Assembly (NCBI GenBank): GCA_012513435.1
Contig: JAAZCE010000041.1
Location: forward strand, 1-62,524
Direction: 5' to 3'
Source of the DNA: Clostridiales bacterium
GTDB taxonomy: Bacteria; Bacillota; Clostridia; Peptostreptococcales; Anaerovoracaceae
Length of the DNA stretch: 62,524 nt
The notes under the pieces are model-generated. The model was not told where the DNA came from. It did no database searches and saw only the letters and a list, made by a program, of their open reading frames with translations. Positions 35,819 through 43,856 of this stretch are shown here, piece after piece; within the stretch, counting starts at the first letter, position 1; every line of letters starts with the position of its first letter. The translations under genes and the position numbers were made by a program.

Positions 35819-36841
35819 ATGAAAAAACAGAATTTACTTGAGCTTACAATTGAAGAACTGAAAGCATTTGCCGCGGGAATGGGGGAGCCTCCTTTCCGCG
35901 GTAAGCAGTTATTCCGGTGGATGAACCAAGGCGTGAAGAGCTTTGATAACATGACGGACCTTTCTCTTTCCTTTAGGGAAGAACTGAAAAAGAGGGCTTA
36001 CCTTTCATGTACGGAAATAATCAAGGTTCAGGAGGATAAAAAGGACGGGACCAAGAAGTTTCTCTTTGCGCTTGAAGACGGCAACGCCGTAGAAGGCGTG
36101 TATATGAAATATAAGTATGGTAATTCCCTTTGCATATCATCTCAGGTAGGCTGCAAAATGGGGTGCAGCTTCTGTGCATCGGCATTAGGCGGTTTTGTGA
36201 GAAACCTGTCATCGGCAGAGATGATGGGTCAGGTGCTGGAGGCCGAAGGCTTTACAGGAGAAAAAATAAACCATGTGGTGGTCATGGGTATGGGAGAACC
36301 ATTGGATAACTATGAGAATCTAAGGAGATTTTTAATAAACATTCACGAACCGTCGGGCAAAAATATGAGCTACAGAAATATTACCGTTTCTACCAGCGGG
36401 ATTTTGCCGGCCATGAGACGCTTCGCAGTGGATTTCCCTCAGGTGAATCTGGCAGTATCCCTTCACAGTCTTGACGATGAAGAAAGAAGCATCATAATGC
36501 CCGTGAATAAAATATATGCATTGGAGGACCTTCTGAGAGAGTCCAGAAGCTACACAGAGGCTACGGGAAGGCGCATCACCTTTGAGTATACTTTGATAAA
36601 AGGGAGGAATGACGGAGACGCTCATCTAAGGCTGATGAAGGAGAAGCTTCGTGGAATGCTTTGCCATGTTAATCTAATACCTCTAAATGCGGTTGATGAA
36701 ACAGGCTATGTGGGAAGCGGAAGGAGGAGAGCCGAAGAGATGGCCGCCGATTTGGCAAAGGCCGGAATACCAGCCACTGTAAGGCGCGAATTAGGCAGGG
36801 AAATCGATGGAGCCTGCGGTCAGTTAAGACGGAGACATTGA
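35819..36841 (+). CDS. rlmN: Dual-specificity 23S rRNA/tRNA adenine-C2 methyltransferase RlmN
   Basis: 340 residues. A radical-SAM enzyme that methylates A2503 of 23S rRNA and A37 of some tRNAs. The 4Fe-4S motif C112-KMG-C116-SF-C119 and the methyl-carrying C-terminal Cys333 in GACGQL are both present. PPFRGKQLFRWM at the N-terminus and VVMGMGEPL match the family. It begins one base after the preceding stop and has no separate promoter, so it belongs to the ileS transcript. Confidence 0.96.
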   Translation: MKKQNLLELTIEELKAFAAGMGEPPFRGKQLFRWMNQGVKSFDNMTDLSLSFREELKKRAYLSCTEIIKVQEDKKDGTKKFLFALEDGNAVEGVYMKYKYGNSLCISSQVGCKMGCSFCASALGGFVRNLSSAEMMGQVLEAEGFTGEKINHVVVMGMGEPLDNYENLRRFLINIHEPSGKNMSYRNITVSTSGILPAMRRFAVDFPQVNLAVSLHSLDDEERSIIMPVNKIYALEDLLRESRSYTEATGRRITFEYTLIKGRNDGDAHLRLMKEKLRGMLCHVNLIPLNAVDETGYVGSGRRRAEEMAADLAKAGIPATVRRELGREIDGACGQLRRRH

Positions 36842-36866
36842 TTTGTAGATGGACATTGATTTTAGG

Positions 36867-36895
36867 TTGCTCAAAACCACAACATAGTGTATAAT
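36867..36895 (+). promoter_or_regulatory. Promoter of the P-loop protein gene
   Basis: TTGCTC (36867-36872), a 17-base spacer ending in TG, and TATAAT (36890-36895), about 50 bases before the ATG at 36945. Confidence 0.65.
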
Positions 36896-36944
36896 CATAC
36901 TTAAATAAACGGGAATAAACAAGCATATGGAGGAGGAAGTTGTT

Positions 36945-37367
36945 ATGGTGAGATTATTGGTAGGGCATAAGGGAAGCGGCAAAACCGGACAAATGGTTCA
37001 ATTAGCTAACGATTGCATCGACACAAGCAACGGAAGCATAATATTTATTAATAAGAATCACCGACTGATGTATGAGCTCAATTATAAAATAAGGGTAATA
37101 TGTATGGAGGATTACGAGCATATTACCAATATTGATGAATATATCGGGTTCATATATGGAATAATAAGTTCCGACCATGATATTGAAGTGATATTCATAG
37201 ACAGTATATTAAAGCACGCTGATGTGTCTCTAGGGGATTTGCCTAAGTTTCTGGACAGGCTCAAGGCTATCTCGAAGATATACAGTCTCAACTTCGTAGT
37301 TAGTGTAAGCGCTGAGAAGGAAGAAATGATTGGGGTAAACTTTGAGGGCTGTGAAATATTAAATTAG
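36945..37367 (+). CDS. Small P-loop NTPase-like protein, unknown function
   Basis: 140 residues. GGAGGAGG overlaps an upstream in-frame ATG (36927) and points to the ATG at 36945. The N-terminus is MVRLLVGHKGSGKT, a complete Walker A (7-14). A hydrophobic strand ending in Asp, VIFIDSILKH (about 82-91), could serve as Walker B. It has no further recognisable domain and is about the size of a minimal ATPase. It has its own promoter and terminator, so it is a single-gene unit. Confidence 0.75.
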   Translation: MVRLLVGHKGSGKTGQMVQLANDCIDTSNGSIIFINKNHRLMYELNYKIRVICMEDYEHITNIDEYIGFIYGIISSDHDIEVIFIDSILKHADVSLGDLPKFLDRLKAISKIYSLNFVVSVSAEKEEMIGVNFEGCEILN

Positions 37368-37391
37368 TATCAATAGTAATAGCGAATGACT

Positions 37392-37416
37392 GGCGGTGAT
37401 ATCACCGCCTTTTTTC
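37392..37416 (+). terminator. Terminator after the P-loop protein gene
   Basis: A perfect palindrome GGCGGTGAT/ATCACCGCC followed by six T, 24 bases after the stop codon. Confidence 0.9.
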
Positions 37417-37459
37417 AAATTAATTCAAGAAAGACTCTGGAAGCAGGAAGTTATAGTTT

Positions 37460-38338
37460 ATGAGAAAAGCATATATTTTTGTAGTGCTGACGGCATTTTT
37501 ATTTGGCACTATGGAGGTGGCCTTAAAAACAATAGGGAATCACCTCGACCCATTACAGCTCACATTTTTGAGATTCGCCATAGGTGGACTGCTCCTACTG
37601 CCGCCGGCAGTAATAGAACTGAAAAAAAATGAAATAAAGCTTAAGGCTAGGGATTTTCTTGAGCTGGGAGGGATAGGAATACTGGGAATACCCTTGAGTA
37701 TGCTGTTCTTTCAGCTTGGGGTAATGAGCTCCAACGCTGCAACGGCATCGGTTTTGATATCCGTAAGCCCGTTTTTTACCATGGTATTTGCTCATATATT
37801 TACAGACGAGAAGCTGAACAAAAATAAGATAATGGTTCTTGCCATAGGGCTCCTGGGAATAGTTTTCATGATAAGGCCCTGGAATCTGCAGGATGGCAAC
37901 ACGGTTATCGGAACTGTATATATGATTCTTGCCGCACTGTTTTTCGGGCTTTATACGGTTGCAGGGAAGGTCAGCGTACAGAAGATAGGAATAATGGCGC
38001 AGACCAGCATAAGCTTTTTTTTAGGCTCTCTGGTACTGCTCGTAATAATGTTAATCATGGGAAGACCTATTATCGCCGGAGTTGCAGATAATTTGGCTTT
38101 GGTGTTGTATGTGGGCATTTTCGTGACAGGGGTTGGATATTTTTCGTATTTTATGGCGATAAAACTGTCTGACGCCTCCACAGGCTCCCTGGCTTTTTTT
38201 ATCAAGCCTGCCATAGCGCCTGTAATGGCAGTGGTGATTTTGGGAGAAACTATACTTTGGAATACATATATAGGAATAGGCCTTATTTTGCTAGCGTCCT
38301 ATATGAATATCAGATATCAGAGGGAAAAGAATGAGTAA
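37460..38338 (+). CDS. EamA-family (DMT superfamily) transporter
   Basis: 292 residues with ten predicted membrane helices in two EamA repeats: LDPLQLTFLRFAIGGLLLLP in the first, and TGSLAFFIKPAIAPVMAVVILGE closing the second. These permeases carry amino acids, nucleotides, sugars or drugs; the substrate cannot be read from sequence. It overlaps the Nudix gene by 8 bases and begins a four-gene operon that ends with the BMP lipoprotein. Confidence 0.9.
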   Translation: MRKAYIFVVLTAFLFGTMEVALKTIGNHLDPLQLTFLRFAIGGLLLLPPAVIELKKNEIKLKARDFLELGGIGILGIPLSMLFFQLGVMSSNAATASVLISVSPFFTMVFAHIFTDEKLNKNKIMVLAIGLLGIVFMIRPWNLQDGNTVIGTVYMILAALFFGLYTVAGKVSVQKIGIMAQTSISFFLGSLVLLVIMLIMGRPIIAGVADNLALVLYVGIFVTGVGYFSYFMAIKLSDASTGSLAFFIKPAIAPVMAVVILGETILWNTYIGIGLILLASYMNIRYQREKNE

Positions 38339-38981
38339 GACAGGCAGGCTGAATAGCCGTAATATAAAAGATATTTTCAGATACAGGAAGGCTGGAGTCG
38401 AGGAATTTTTTAAGTTTTTTTCTGTACTTGTACCCCTTGTGGAAATAGACGGAGAGTTATTTCTTCTGTACGAGGTTCGTGCAAAGAACATGACTAGACA
38501 GCCCGGAGAAATATGCTTTCCGGGAGGACAGATGGAAGACGGCGAAAGCCCGGTCGAGTGCGCCTTGAGAGAAACTCACGAGGAAATAGGCATTTTGCCG
38601 GAGGACGTTGAGGTAATAGCACAGCTTGATACTATATACACATACAGCAATTTTGCAATGCACTGTTTCCTGGGAATAGTGAAGGAAGAAGCATTTGAAA
38701 ACATGGCTTTGAATCCGGCGGAGGTGGATGAGGTGTTTTTAATATCTGTGGACCGCTTGATTGAAGAGGACCCGGAGGTATATACTGTAAAGGTAAGGCC
38801 TCATGTACCCGAAGGGTTTCCCTATGACAAGGTGACAGGCGGTCAACGGTACAAGTGGAGGAGCGGGAAGGCTCCCGTACCTATTTACGATGTTGACGGC
38901 AGGGTTATCTGGGGATTGACGGCAAGGATAACGAAACGCTTTGTTGATGATATAAAGGATGGTGCAGGATGTTTAAGATAG
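38331..38981 (+). CDS. Nudix hydrolase, CoA pyrophosphatase-like
   Basis: 216 residues. The Nudix box is complete: GGQMEDGESPVECALRETHE then EIG (about residues 63-85), with the REXXEE metal ligands. The preceding RQPGEICFPGGQ is the extra motif of the NudL/CoA-diphosphatase subfamily, which cleaves CoA to 3',5'-ADP and phosphopantetheine. It overlaps both neighbours, so it is translationally coupled to the permease and to the nitrilase. Confidence 0.88.
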   Translation: MSKTGRLNSRNIKDIFRYRKAGVEEFFKFFSVLVPLVEIDGELFLLYEVRAKNMTRQPGEICFPGGQMEDGESPVECALRETHEEIGILPEDVEVIAQLDTIYTYSNFAMHCFLGIVKEEAFENMALNPAEVDEVFLISVDRLIEEDPEVYTVKVRPHVPEGFPYDKVTGGQRYKWRSGKAPVPIYDVDGRVIWGLTARITKRFVDDIKDGAGCLR

Positions 38982-39772
38982 CATTATGTCAGATGGGCAG
39001 CTCCTTTGACAAGGAGGAAAGCAGGGCGAGGGCCGAAAGGCTCATAAGAGAGGCAGCAGAAAATGGGGCTCAAATAGTTTCTCTGCCGGAAATGTGGAAC
39101 TGTCCTTATTCCAACGATTATTTTAGAGAATACGGTGAAACGTCAGAAGGCGAGACAGTAAGATTTCTTTCAAGTCTTGCAAGGCAGCTGAATATATATT
39201 TAGTCGGAGGCTCTATTCCTGAGCTTGACGGTGACAAGATATACAATACAGCCTTTTGCCTTGACAGGGAGGGCGGTATTATAGGAAAGCACAGGAAGGT
39301 TCATCTCTTCGATATCGATGTGGAGGGCGGCATCAGGTTCATGGAATCCGATACATTGACGGCAGGAAATGAAATGACAATTATAGATACCGAGTTTTGT
39401 AAGGTAGGCGTAGCAATATGCTACGATGTTAGGTTTCCGGAGTGGTTAAGGAAAATGACCCTGGCGGGGGCTCAGCTTATAATTCTGCCGGCGGCCTTTA
39501 ATATGACCACAGGGCCTGCTCACTGGGACCTTACCATGAGAGCCAGAGCTCTTGACAATCAGGTATACTTTGCTGCAAACGGACCTGCCAGAGATGAAGA
39601 TGGAGCTTATGTGGCCTATGGAAACTCATGCATCGTGGACCCATGGGGCAAGTTCATAGCCCATGCACAAGAAAAAGAAGAGATAATATATGGGGATATA
39701 GATTTAAAATATTTGAACGACATCAGACAGCAGCTACCTTTGCTGAAGCACAGGCGAGAGGAATTGTATTAG
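38969..39772 (+). CDS. Carbon-nitrogen hydrolase (nitrilase superfamily, omega-amidase-like)
   Basis: 267 residues. The Glu-Lys-Cys triad is visible: E41 in SLPEMWN, K110 in GKHRKVHLFD, C151 in VGVAICYDVRFPEW. The sequence around the nucleophile resembles omega-amidase/Nit2 and deaminated-glutathione amidase enzymes, which hydrolyse 2-oxo-acid amides. It overlaps the Nudix gene by 13 bases. A repair or salvage role is inferred from the family; the exact substrate is unknown. Confidence 0.9.
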   Translation: MFKIALCQMGSSFDKEESRARAERLIREAAENGAQIVSLPEMWNCPYSNDYFREYGETSEGETVRFLSSLARQLNIYLVGGSIPELDGDKIYNTAFCLDREGGIIGKHRKVHLFDIDVEGGIRFMESDTLTAGNEMTIIDTEFCKVGVAICYDVRFPEWLRKMTLAGAQLIILPAAFNMTTGPAHWDLTMRARALDNQVYFAANGPARDEDGAYVAYGNSCIVDPWGKFIAHAQEKEEIIYGDIDLKYLNDIRQQLPLLKHRREELY

Positions 39773-39783
39773 GAGGTATGATG

Positions 39784-40860
39784 ATGAAAAAAATATTTAT
39801 ATGGGTGATGACCTTTGCTCTGGCGTTTGCACTCAGTGCCTGCGGTTCGCCAGAGGAGGAGCAGCCGGAGGAACAGATAGATTATGAGATAGCCCTAGTA
39901 ACCGATGAGGGTCTTTTGATGGACGGCGGATACAACCAGACGGCCTGGGAGACCATAAGCGAATTCGGAGCTGATAACGGCATATCACATAAATACTACA
40001 AGGCGTCGGAATCCACTGCGGATGCCTGCAAGGAAACTATTGAAATCGCCATTTCAAAGGGCGCCAAGGTAATAATCGCAGACGGATATTCCTTTGAAGA
40101 AGCAATGCTAGAGAAGCAGGCGGAGCATCCCGATGTTAAGTTCATCATGATAGATGCAGATATTGATCCGGATGATGCTGGCAAGGTGAATATAGAGAAG
40201 AATGCCGTATCCATAGAGTTTGCATCGGAGCAGGCCGGATATCTTGCAGGCTACGGGGCCGTTGTAAATGGCTATACCCAGCTGGGATTTATGGGCTCGG
40301 ACCAGGGAGATATGGTAACGGATTATGGCTATGGATTCCTGCAGGGAGCAGAGCGAGCTGCTTCGGAGCAGAACGCAGCCGTCAATGTGAAATACCATTG
40401 CTGTGCCGCCGGTGAGGACAGAAACACAATATCCGAAATGGCATCGGGATGGTATGTTGGAGGGACGGAGGTTATCTTCGCCTGCGGAACCAATGCGGAG
40501 CTGCCTGTAATCGAGGCTGCTGAGATGACTGACAAGAAGGTAATAGCCTCGGAAACTGACAAGAAGGAGCTATCCGATACTATCATCACATCGGCCACAA
40601 AGAGTATGGCAAGTGGAATAGAGATCGTCCTGGAACAGTATCAAGACGATGAGTTTCCGGGAGGCAAGGTTATAGATTACGATGCATCAAATGAGGGAAT
40701 TGGATTGGTGCTGGACAGCGAAAGGCTTGGGAATCTGCAGAAGTTTGAGTATGCTGCCATAGTCAATGAAATGGGAAGCGGAGAGGTGCTGGTCATGAAC
40801 CATACGGCCGGAAGCATAGGTGCCCTAAGCCTAGCTTCAACGGTGGTTAGTCAGCAGTAA
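39784..40860 (+). CDS. BMP-family substrate-binding lipoprotein
   Basis: About 358 residues; three ATG codons (39778, 39781, 39784) follow AGGAGG, and spacing favours the last. The signal peptide ends in a lipobox LSAC with Cys about residue 19, so the protein is a lipoprotein on the outer membrane face. The mature part is a BMP/PnrA-type binding protein (IALVTDEGLLMDGGYNQTAWE; GVGL-like end). Family members bind nucleosides for ABC importers. No ABC permease or ATPase is next to it, so it is either an orphan or works with transport genes elsewhere. Last gene of the EamA-Nudix-nitrilase operon. Confidence 0.88.
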   Translation: MKKIFIWVMTFALAFALSACGSPEEEQPEEQIDYEIALVTDEGLLMDGGYNQTAWETISEFGADNGISHKYYKASESTADACKETIEIAISKGAKVIIADGYSFEEAMLEKQAEHPDVKFIMIDADIDPDDAGKVNIEKNAVSIEFASEQAGYLAGYGAVVNGYTQLGFMGSDQGDMVTDYGYGFLQGAERAASEQNAAVNVKYHCCAAGEDRNTISEMASGWYVGGTEVIFACGTNAELPVIEAAEMTDKKVIASETDKKELSDTIITSATKSMASGIEIVLEQYQDDEFPGGKVIDYDASNEGIGLVLDSERLGNLQKFEYAAIVNEMGSGEVLVMNHTAGSIGALSLASTVVSQQ

Positions 40861-40875
40861 TGAATGAATAAAAAA

Positions 40876-40928
40876 GAGAGCCGGGCAAGAGTCAGTTCAT
40901 ATGACTCATTTGCTGTCGGCTCCTTTTT
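40876..40928. terminator. Bidirectional terminator between the BMP gene and citrate synthase
   Basis: GAGCCG (40878-40883) pairs with CGGCTC (40917-40922), with an inner GAGTCA/TGACTC stem. A T run lies to the right and an A run to the left, serving both converging genes. Confidence 0.85.
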
Positions 40929-40936
40929 ATTTTGGT

Positions 40937-42346
40937 TTAAACGAACTTTGATGAACGGTTGCCAATAGGAATGTAGTCCAGAGATTCTTGAACGCAACTG
41001 TAGGCAGGACGCATGAGCTTGCCGCCTGCAATAAGCTCCTCTACGCGGTGGGCACACCATCCGGAAAGCCTTGCCGTTGCAAACAACGGAGTGGCTATGC
41101 TGATAGGTATGTTCAGAGCGTCATATACGAAGCCGGAATAGAGGTCCACGTTGGCAGGCATAGGCTTTTCTACGCCGTTAACCTCTGCAAACAGTTCAGG
41201 AGTACGCTTCTCTATATAGTCGCAGAGGAGGAAATCATCTATGAGGTCCTTGCTTTCTGCAAGTTTTTTGGCCATAGCCTTGAGAAGCTTTGCTCTAGGG
41301 TCTGACAGAGTGTATATGGCATGTCCCATACCATAAATTAGGCCCTGCTTGTCGTAGGCCTCCTTTTTCAGAAGCTTTACGAGATAATCATCGAGCTTTC
41401 CTTGATTTTTGTAGTTAGGAACGTGCTTCTTGATATCGGCCATCATGTTTATTACAGCAATGTTGGCGCCGCCGTGTTTTGGACCCTTGAGTGAACCTAC
41501 TGCAGCCGAAATAGCAGAGTATGTATCGGTGCCCGTGGATGAAACCAGGTGGGTTGTAAAGGATGAATTGTTACCACCTCCATGTTCAGCGTGAAGTATC
41601 ATGGAAATGTCAAGAAGTCTTGCTTCCAAATCGGTATATTCTCCTGTAGGCCTTATCATTCTCAAAATATTTTCGGAGGTTGAAAGCTCCGGTATAGGGT
41701 TGTGCAAGTGCAGGCTCAAATTGTCGTAGAAGGAAGATTTGGCCTGATATGCGTAAGCTATGAGAGCAGGAAAATATCCAATTAAAGATATTGACTGTTT
41801 CAGGACGTTAGATATGGAAATATCGTCAGGATTATCGTCATAGCAGTAAAGGGCCAGAATGCTTCTAGCAAGTTTATTCATAATGTTGTTGGACGGAGTC
41901 GTCAAAATCATATCCCTTGCGAAGCCATTAGGTAAATCGCGCTTAGAGCCCAGCAGAGTTCTAAAATCCTCAAGCTCTGACTTGGAAGGCAGCTTGCCAA
42001 AAAGGAGAAGGAATGTCACCTCTTCAAATCCGAAGCGATTTTCTTTAACGCAATTGTTTACAATATCCTCGACGTCATATCCTCTGTAATAGAGCTTACC
42101 CTCCGTAGGAATCTTGTTGCCATTCTCGTCTACCTTGTAGCCGACAACTTCTCCTACACGTGTAAGTCCTACGATTACACCTGTTCCGTTAGCGTTTCTA
42201 AGACCTCTCTTAACATTGTTCTTTATATATAATTCAGAGTCCATTTTGCTTGTTTTTGCGAGAAAAGCCGCGCTGTTGTTTAAAAATGTGTGCATCTTAG
42301 CCGATTTTCTGGCTTCTGCATTTTTCTGTCTGTTTTTATTCAGCAT
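40937..42346 (-). CDS. Citrate synthase
   Basis: 469 residues from the ATG at 42346, preceded by AAAGGAG; an ATG at 42370 lacks a ribosome site. It condenses oxaloacetate and acetyl-CoA. The family residues are in HAEHGGGNNSSF, the GPKHGGANIAVI loop and GMGHAIYTLSDPRAK. It is of the longer bacterial form with an extra N-terminal helical region (about 50 residues). In an anaerobe it most likely serves the oxidative branch towards 2-oxoglutarate/glutamate. It is a single-gene unit between a shared terminator and the divergent Tad promoter. Confidence 0.93.
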   Translation of the reverse strand: MLNKNRQKNAEARKSAKMHTFLNNSAAFLAKTSKMDSELYIKNNVKRGLRNANGTGVIVGLTRVGEVVGYKVDENGNKIPTEGKLYYRGYDVEDIVNNCVKENRFGFEEVTFLLLFGKLPSKSELEDFRTLLGSKRDLPNGFARDMILTTPSNNIMNKLARSILALYCYDDNPDDISISNVLKQSISLIGYFPALIAYAYQAKSSFYDNLSLHLHNPIPELSTSENILRMIRPTGEYTDLEARLLDISMILHAEHGGGNNSSFTTHLVSSTGTDTYSAISAAVGSLKGPKHGGANIAVINMMADIKKHVPNYKNQGKLDDYLVKLLKKEAYDKQGLIYGMGHAIYTLSDPRAKLLKAMAKKLAESKDLIDDFLLCDYIEKRTPELFAEVNGVEKPMPANVDLYSGFVYDALNIPISIATPLFATARLSGWCAHRVEELIAGGKLMRPAYSCVQESLDYIPIGNRSSKFV

Positions 42347-42452
42347 ATAACAATTATTCTCCTTTCGCATTTTACATATAAAATGACTAGACTAGTATAA
42401 CATATTAGTGAATTAAAGTACACAAAAGAAAGAAAAAAACTTATGGAAAATA

Positions 42453-42481
42453 TTGACATTAGATAAAGCAGATGGTAAAAT
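42453..42481 (+). promoter_or_regulatory. Promoter of the Tad pilus locus
   Basis: TTGACA (42453-42458), 17 bases, TAAAAT (42476-42481) with ATGG before the hexamer, nearly the same as the promoter at 18265. It lies 27 bases before the GTG of the first gene. Confidence 0.75.
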
Positions 42482-42508
42482 ATGGAAAAATAGGAAAAGG
42501 GGATTGTA

Positions 42509-43105
42509 GTGATAAAACGAATTATAGGCATAGCGTTTATAGTGTTTTCAATGGCCGGTTTGGTCTTTTGGGAAGTCTATGGCAGAGAAGCATTTGTATA
42601 TACGGAGATACTCACGGTGAACAGGGATATTGAAGAAAATACTATTATTACCAATAAAATGCTGGCAAGACTGTCAGTGAACACAGCCAATGAAAATGCA
42701 TACGCCATATCGGATTACAAGAAGGTAGTGGGGAAGGAGGCGACCCGTTTCATTCCTAAAGGAACCCAGATTTTTGACAGCGATTTTGAAGATGAGAAGC
42801 TCTGTGTAGATGCGAAGAAGGGCGAATACGTATTGTCTATTCCCAATGAGTGGCTGGAAAGCTATCCTCAAAGTTTGAGAAGAGGAGACAGGGTTTACTT
42901 CTATGCTATGGGAAAGCCGGTCACCTCAGCAATTGTAGTATTTGTAAAGGACAGCTCCAATACGGAGGTCAAGAATTCACAGGAGGATCGGCTGGATGGC
43001 TCCTCCACCGTATCGCTGGTTGAGATAATAGCCACCGATAAGCAGGCCCAGACACTTTCTTCGTATGCTGAGGCAAATGAAAAGTTTGTATTGTTATATA
43101 ACTGA
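42509..43105 (+). CDS. cpaB: CpaB/RcpC-like SAF-domain pilus assembly protein
   Basis: 198 residues from GTG 42509 after AAAAGGGG. One N-terminal membrane helix is followed by a SAF domain (VNRDIEENTIITNKMLARLSV; then FIPKGTQIFDSDF), the layout of Tad-locus CpaB proteins. In Gram-negatives it works with the secretin. In Gram-positives it is thought to help organise the pilus at the wall. First gene of the Tad operon. Confidence 0.82.
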   Translation: MIKRIIGIAFIVFSMAGLVFWEVYGREAFVYTEILTVNRDIEENTIITNKMLARLSVNTANENAYAISDYKKVVGKEATRFIPKGTQIFDSDFEDEKLCVDAKKGEYVLSIPNEWLESYPQSLRRGDRVYFYAMGKPVTSAIVVFVKDSSNTEVKNSQEDRLDGSSTVSLVEIIATDKQAQTLSSYAEANEKFVLLYN

Positions 43106-43134
43106 CGATAGGTAAAGAGAAGGAAGGATTTAAC

Positions 43135-43851
43135 ATGGGAATGATTATAACGTTTTTTGGATGCATGGGAGATGTGGGGACCAGTATGATAGCGACATCT
43201 TGTGCTCAGGATCTTGCAGGGCTAAGGCAAAGGGTCCTTCTCATATATGCTTCAAGCCATGTGGGAGATGATTACGTAGAAGATGATACGAGGGTGAGCA
43301 TCGATGATTTAAGGAGGAGTGACAGCATTTCCGCCGAAGCAGTCAGGGCGATTATCGTAAAGGATACTTGCAAATTTCATTATATAAAGACGGTGCGGGA
43401 GATAACCCAAATAAAGTATTTTGATCCCGGGGTAATTACTAATATAGTAAGAGCGGTGGGAAAGGAATATGATTTTATCCTTGTAGACGGAGGCTGCGAT
43501 ATACAATATCCTCTTACGGCCTCCGCTTTAATGGCCGCAGACAAAAGGTTCTTCATCGTTACCGGTACAATGAAGGCCCTAAGGCGATTTTGCAGCGTAA
43601 GAGATGTCCTCTTCATACCTAAGGGAATGTATGAAGACTCTCATATCATTATCAACAGGTACGATAAAAAGCAGGATGCAGTCGCCAGTTCCCAGCAGAT
43701 CCAGCAGAGATTCGGACTGCCCTGTGTGGAAGTGCCCTCTGTGAAGGGCGGAGCAAGGGCCGAAACCGACGGGAGAACACTGCTGGGAAAGGGCTGCTAC
43801 AACCAGGCCATAAGAAACATAACTATTGAGATAAGGGGAAGACGCGGATAA
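43135..43851 (+). CDS. TadZ/CpaE-like ParA-family protein, atypical Walker A
   Basis: 238 residues. ParA/MinD-like fold with FFGCMGDVGTSMIA at the N-terminus in the place of the KGGVGKT loop. The signature Lys pair is missing, which is also seen in some TadZ proteins. The strand YDFILVDGGCDI (about 118-129) matches Walker B position. TadZ localises the Tad machine at a cell pole. Position between CpaB and CpaF supports the call. Confidence 0.78.
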   Translation: MGMIITFFGCMGDVGTSMIATSCAQDLAGLRQRVLLIYASSHVGDDYVEDDTRVSIDDLRRSDSISAEAVRAIIVKDTCKFHYIKTVREITQIKYFDPGVITNIVRAVGKEYDFILVDGGCDIQYPLTASALMAADKRFFIVTGTMKALRRFCSVRDVLFIPKGMYEDSHIIINRYDKKQDAVASSQQIQQRFGLPCVEVPSVKGGARAETDGRTLLGKGCYNQAIRNITIEIRGRRG

Positions 43852-43856
43852 GGAAA

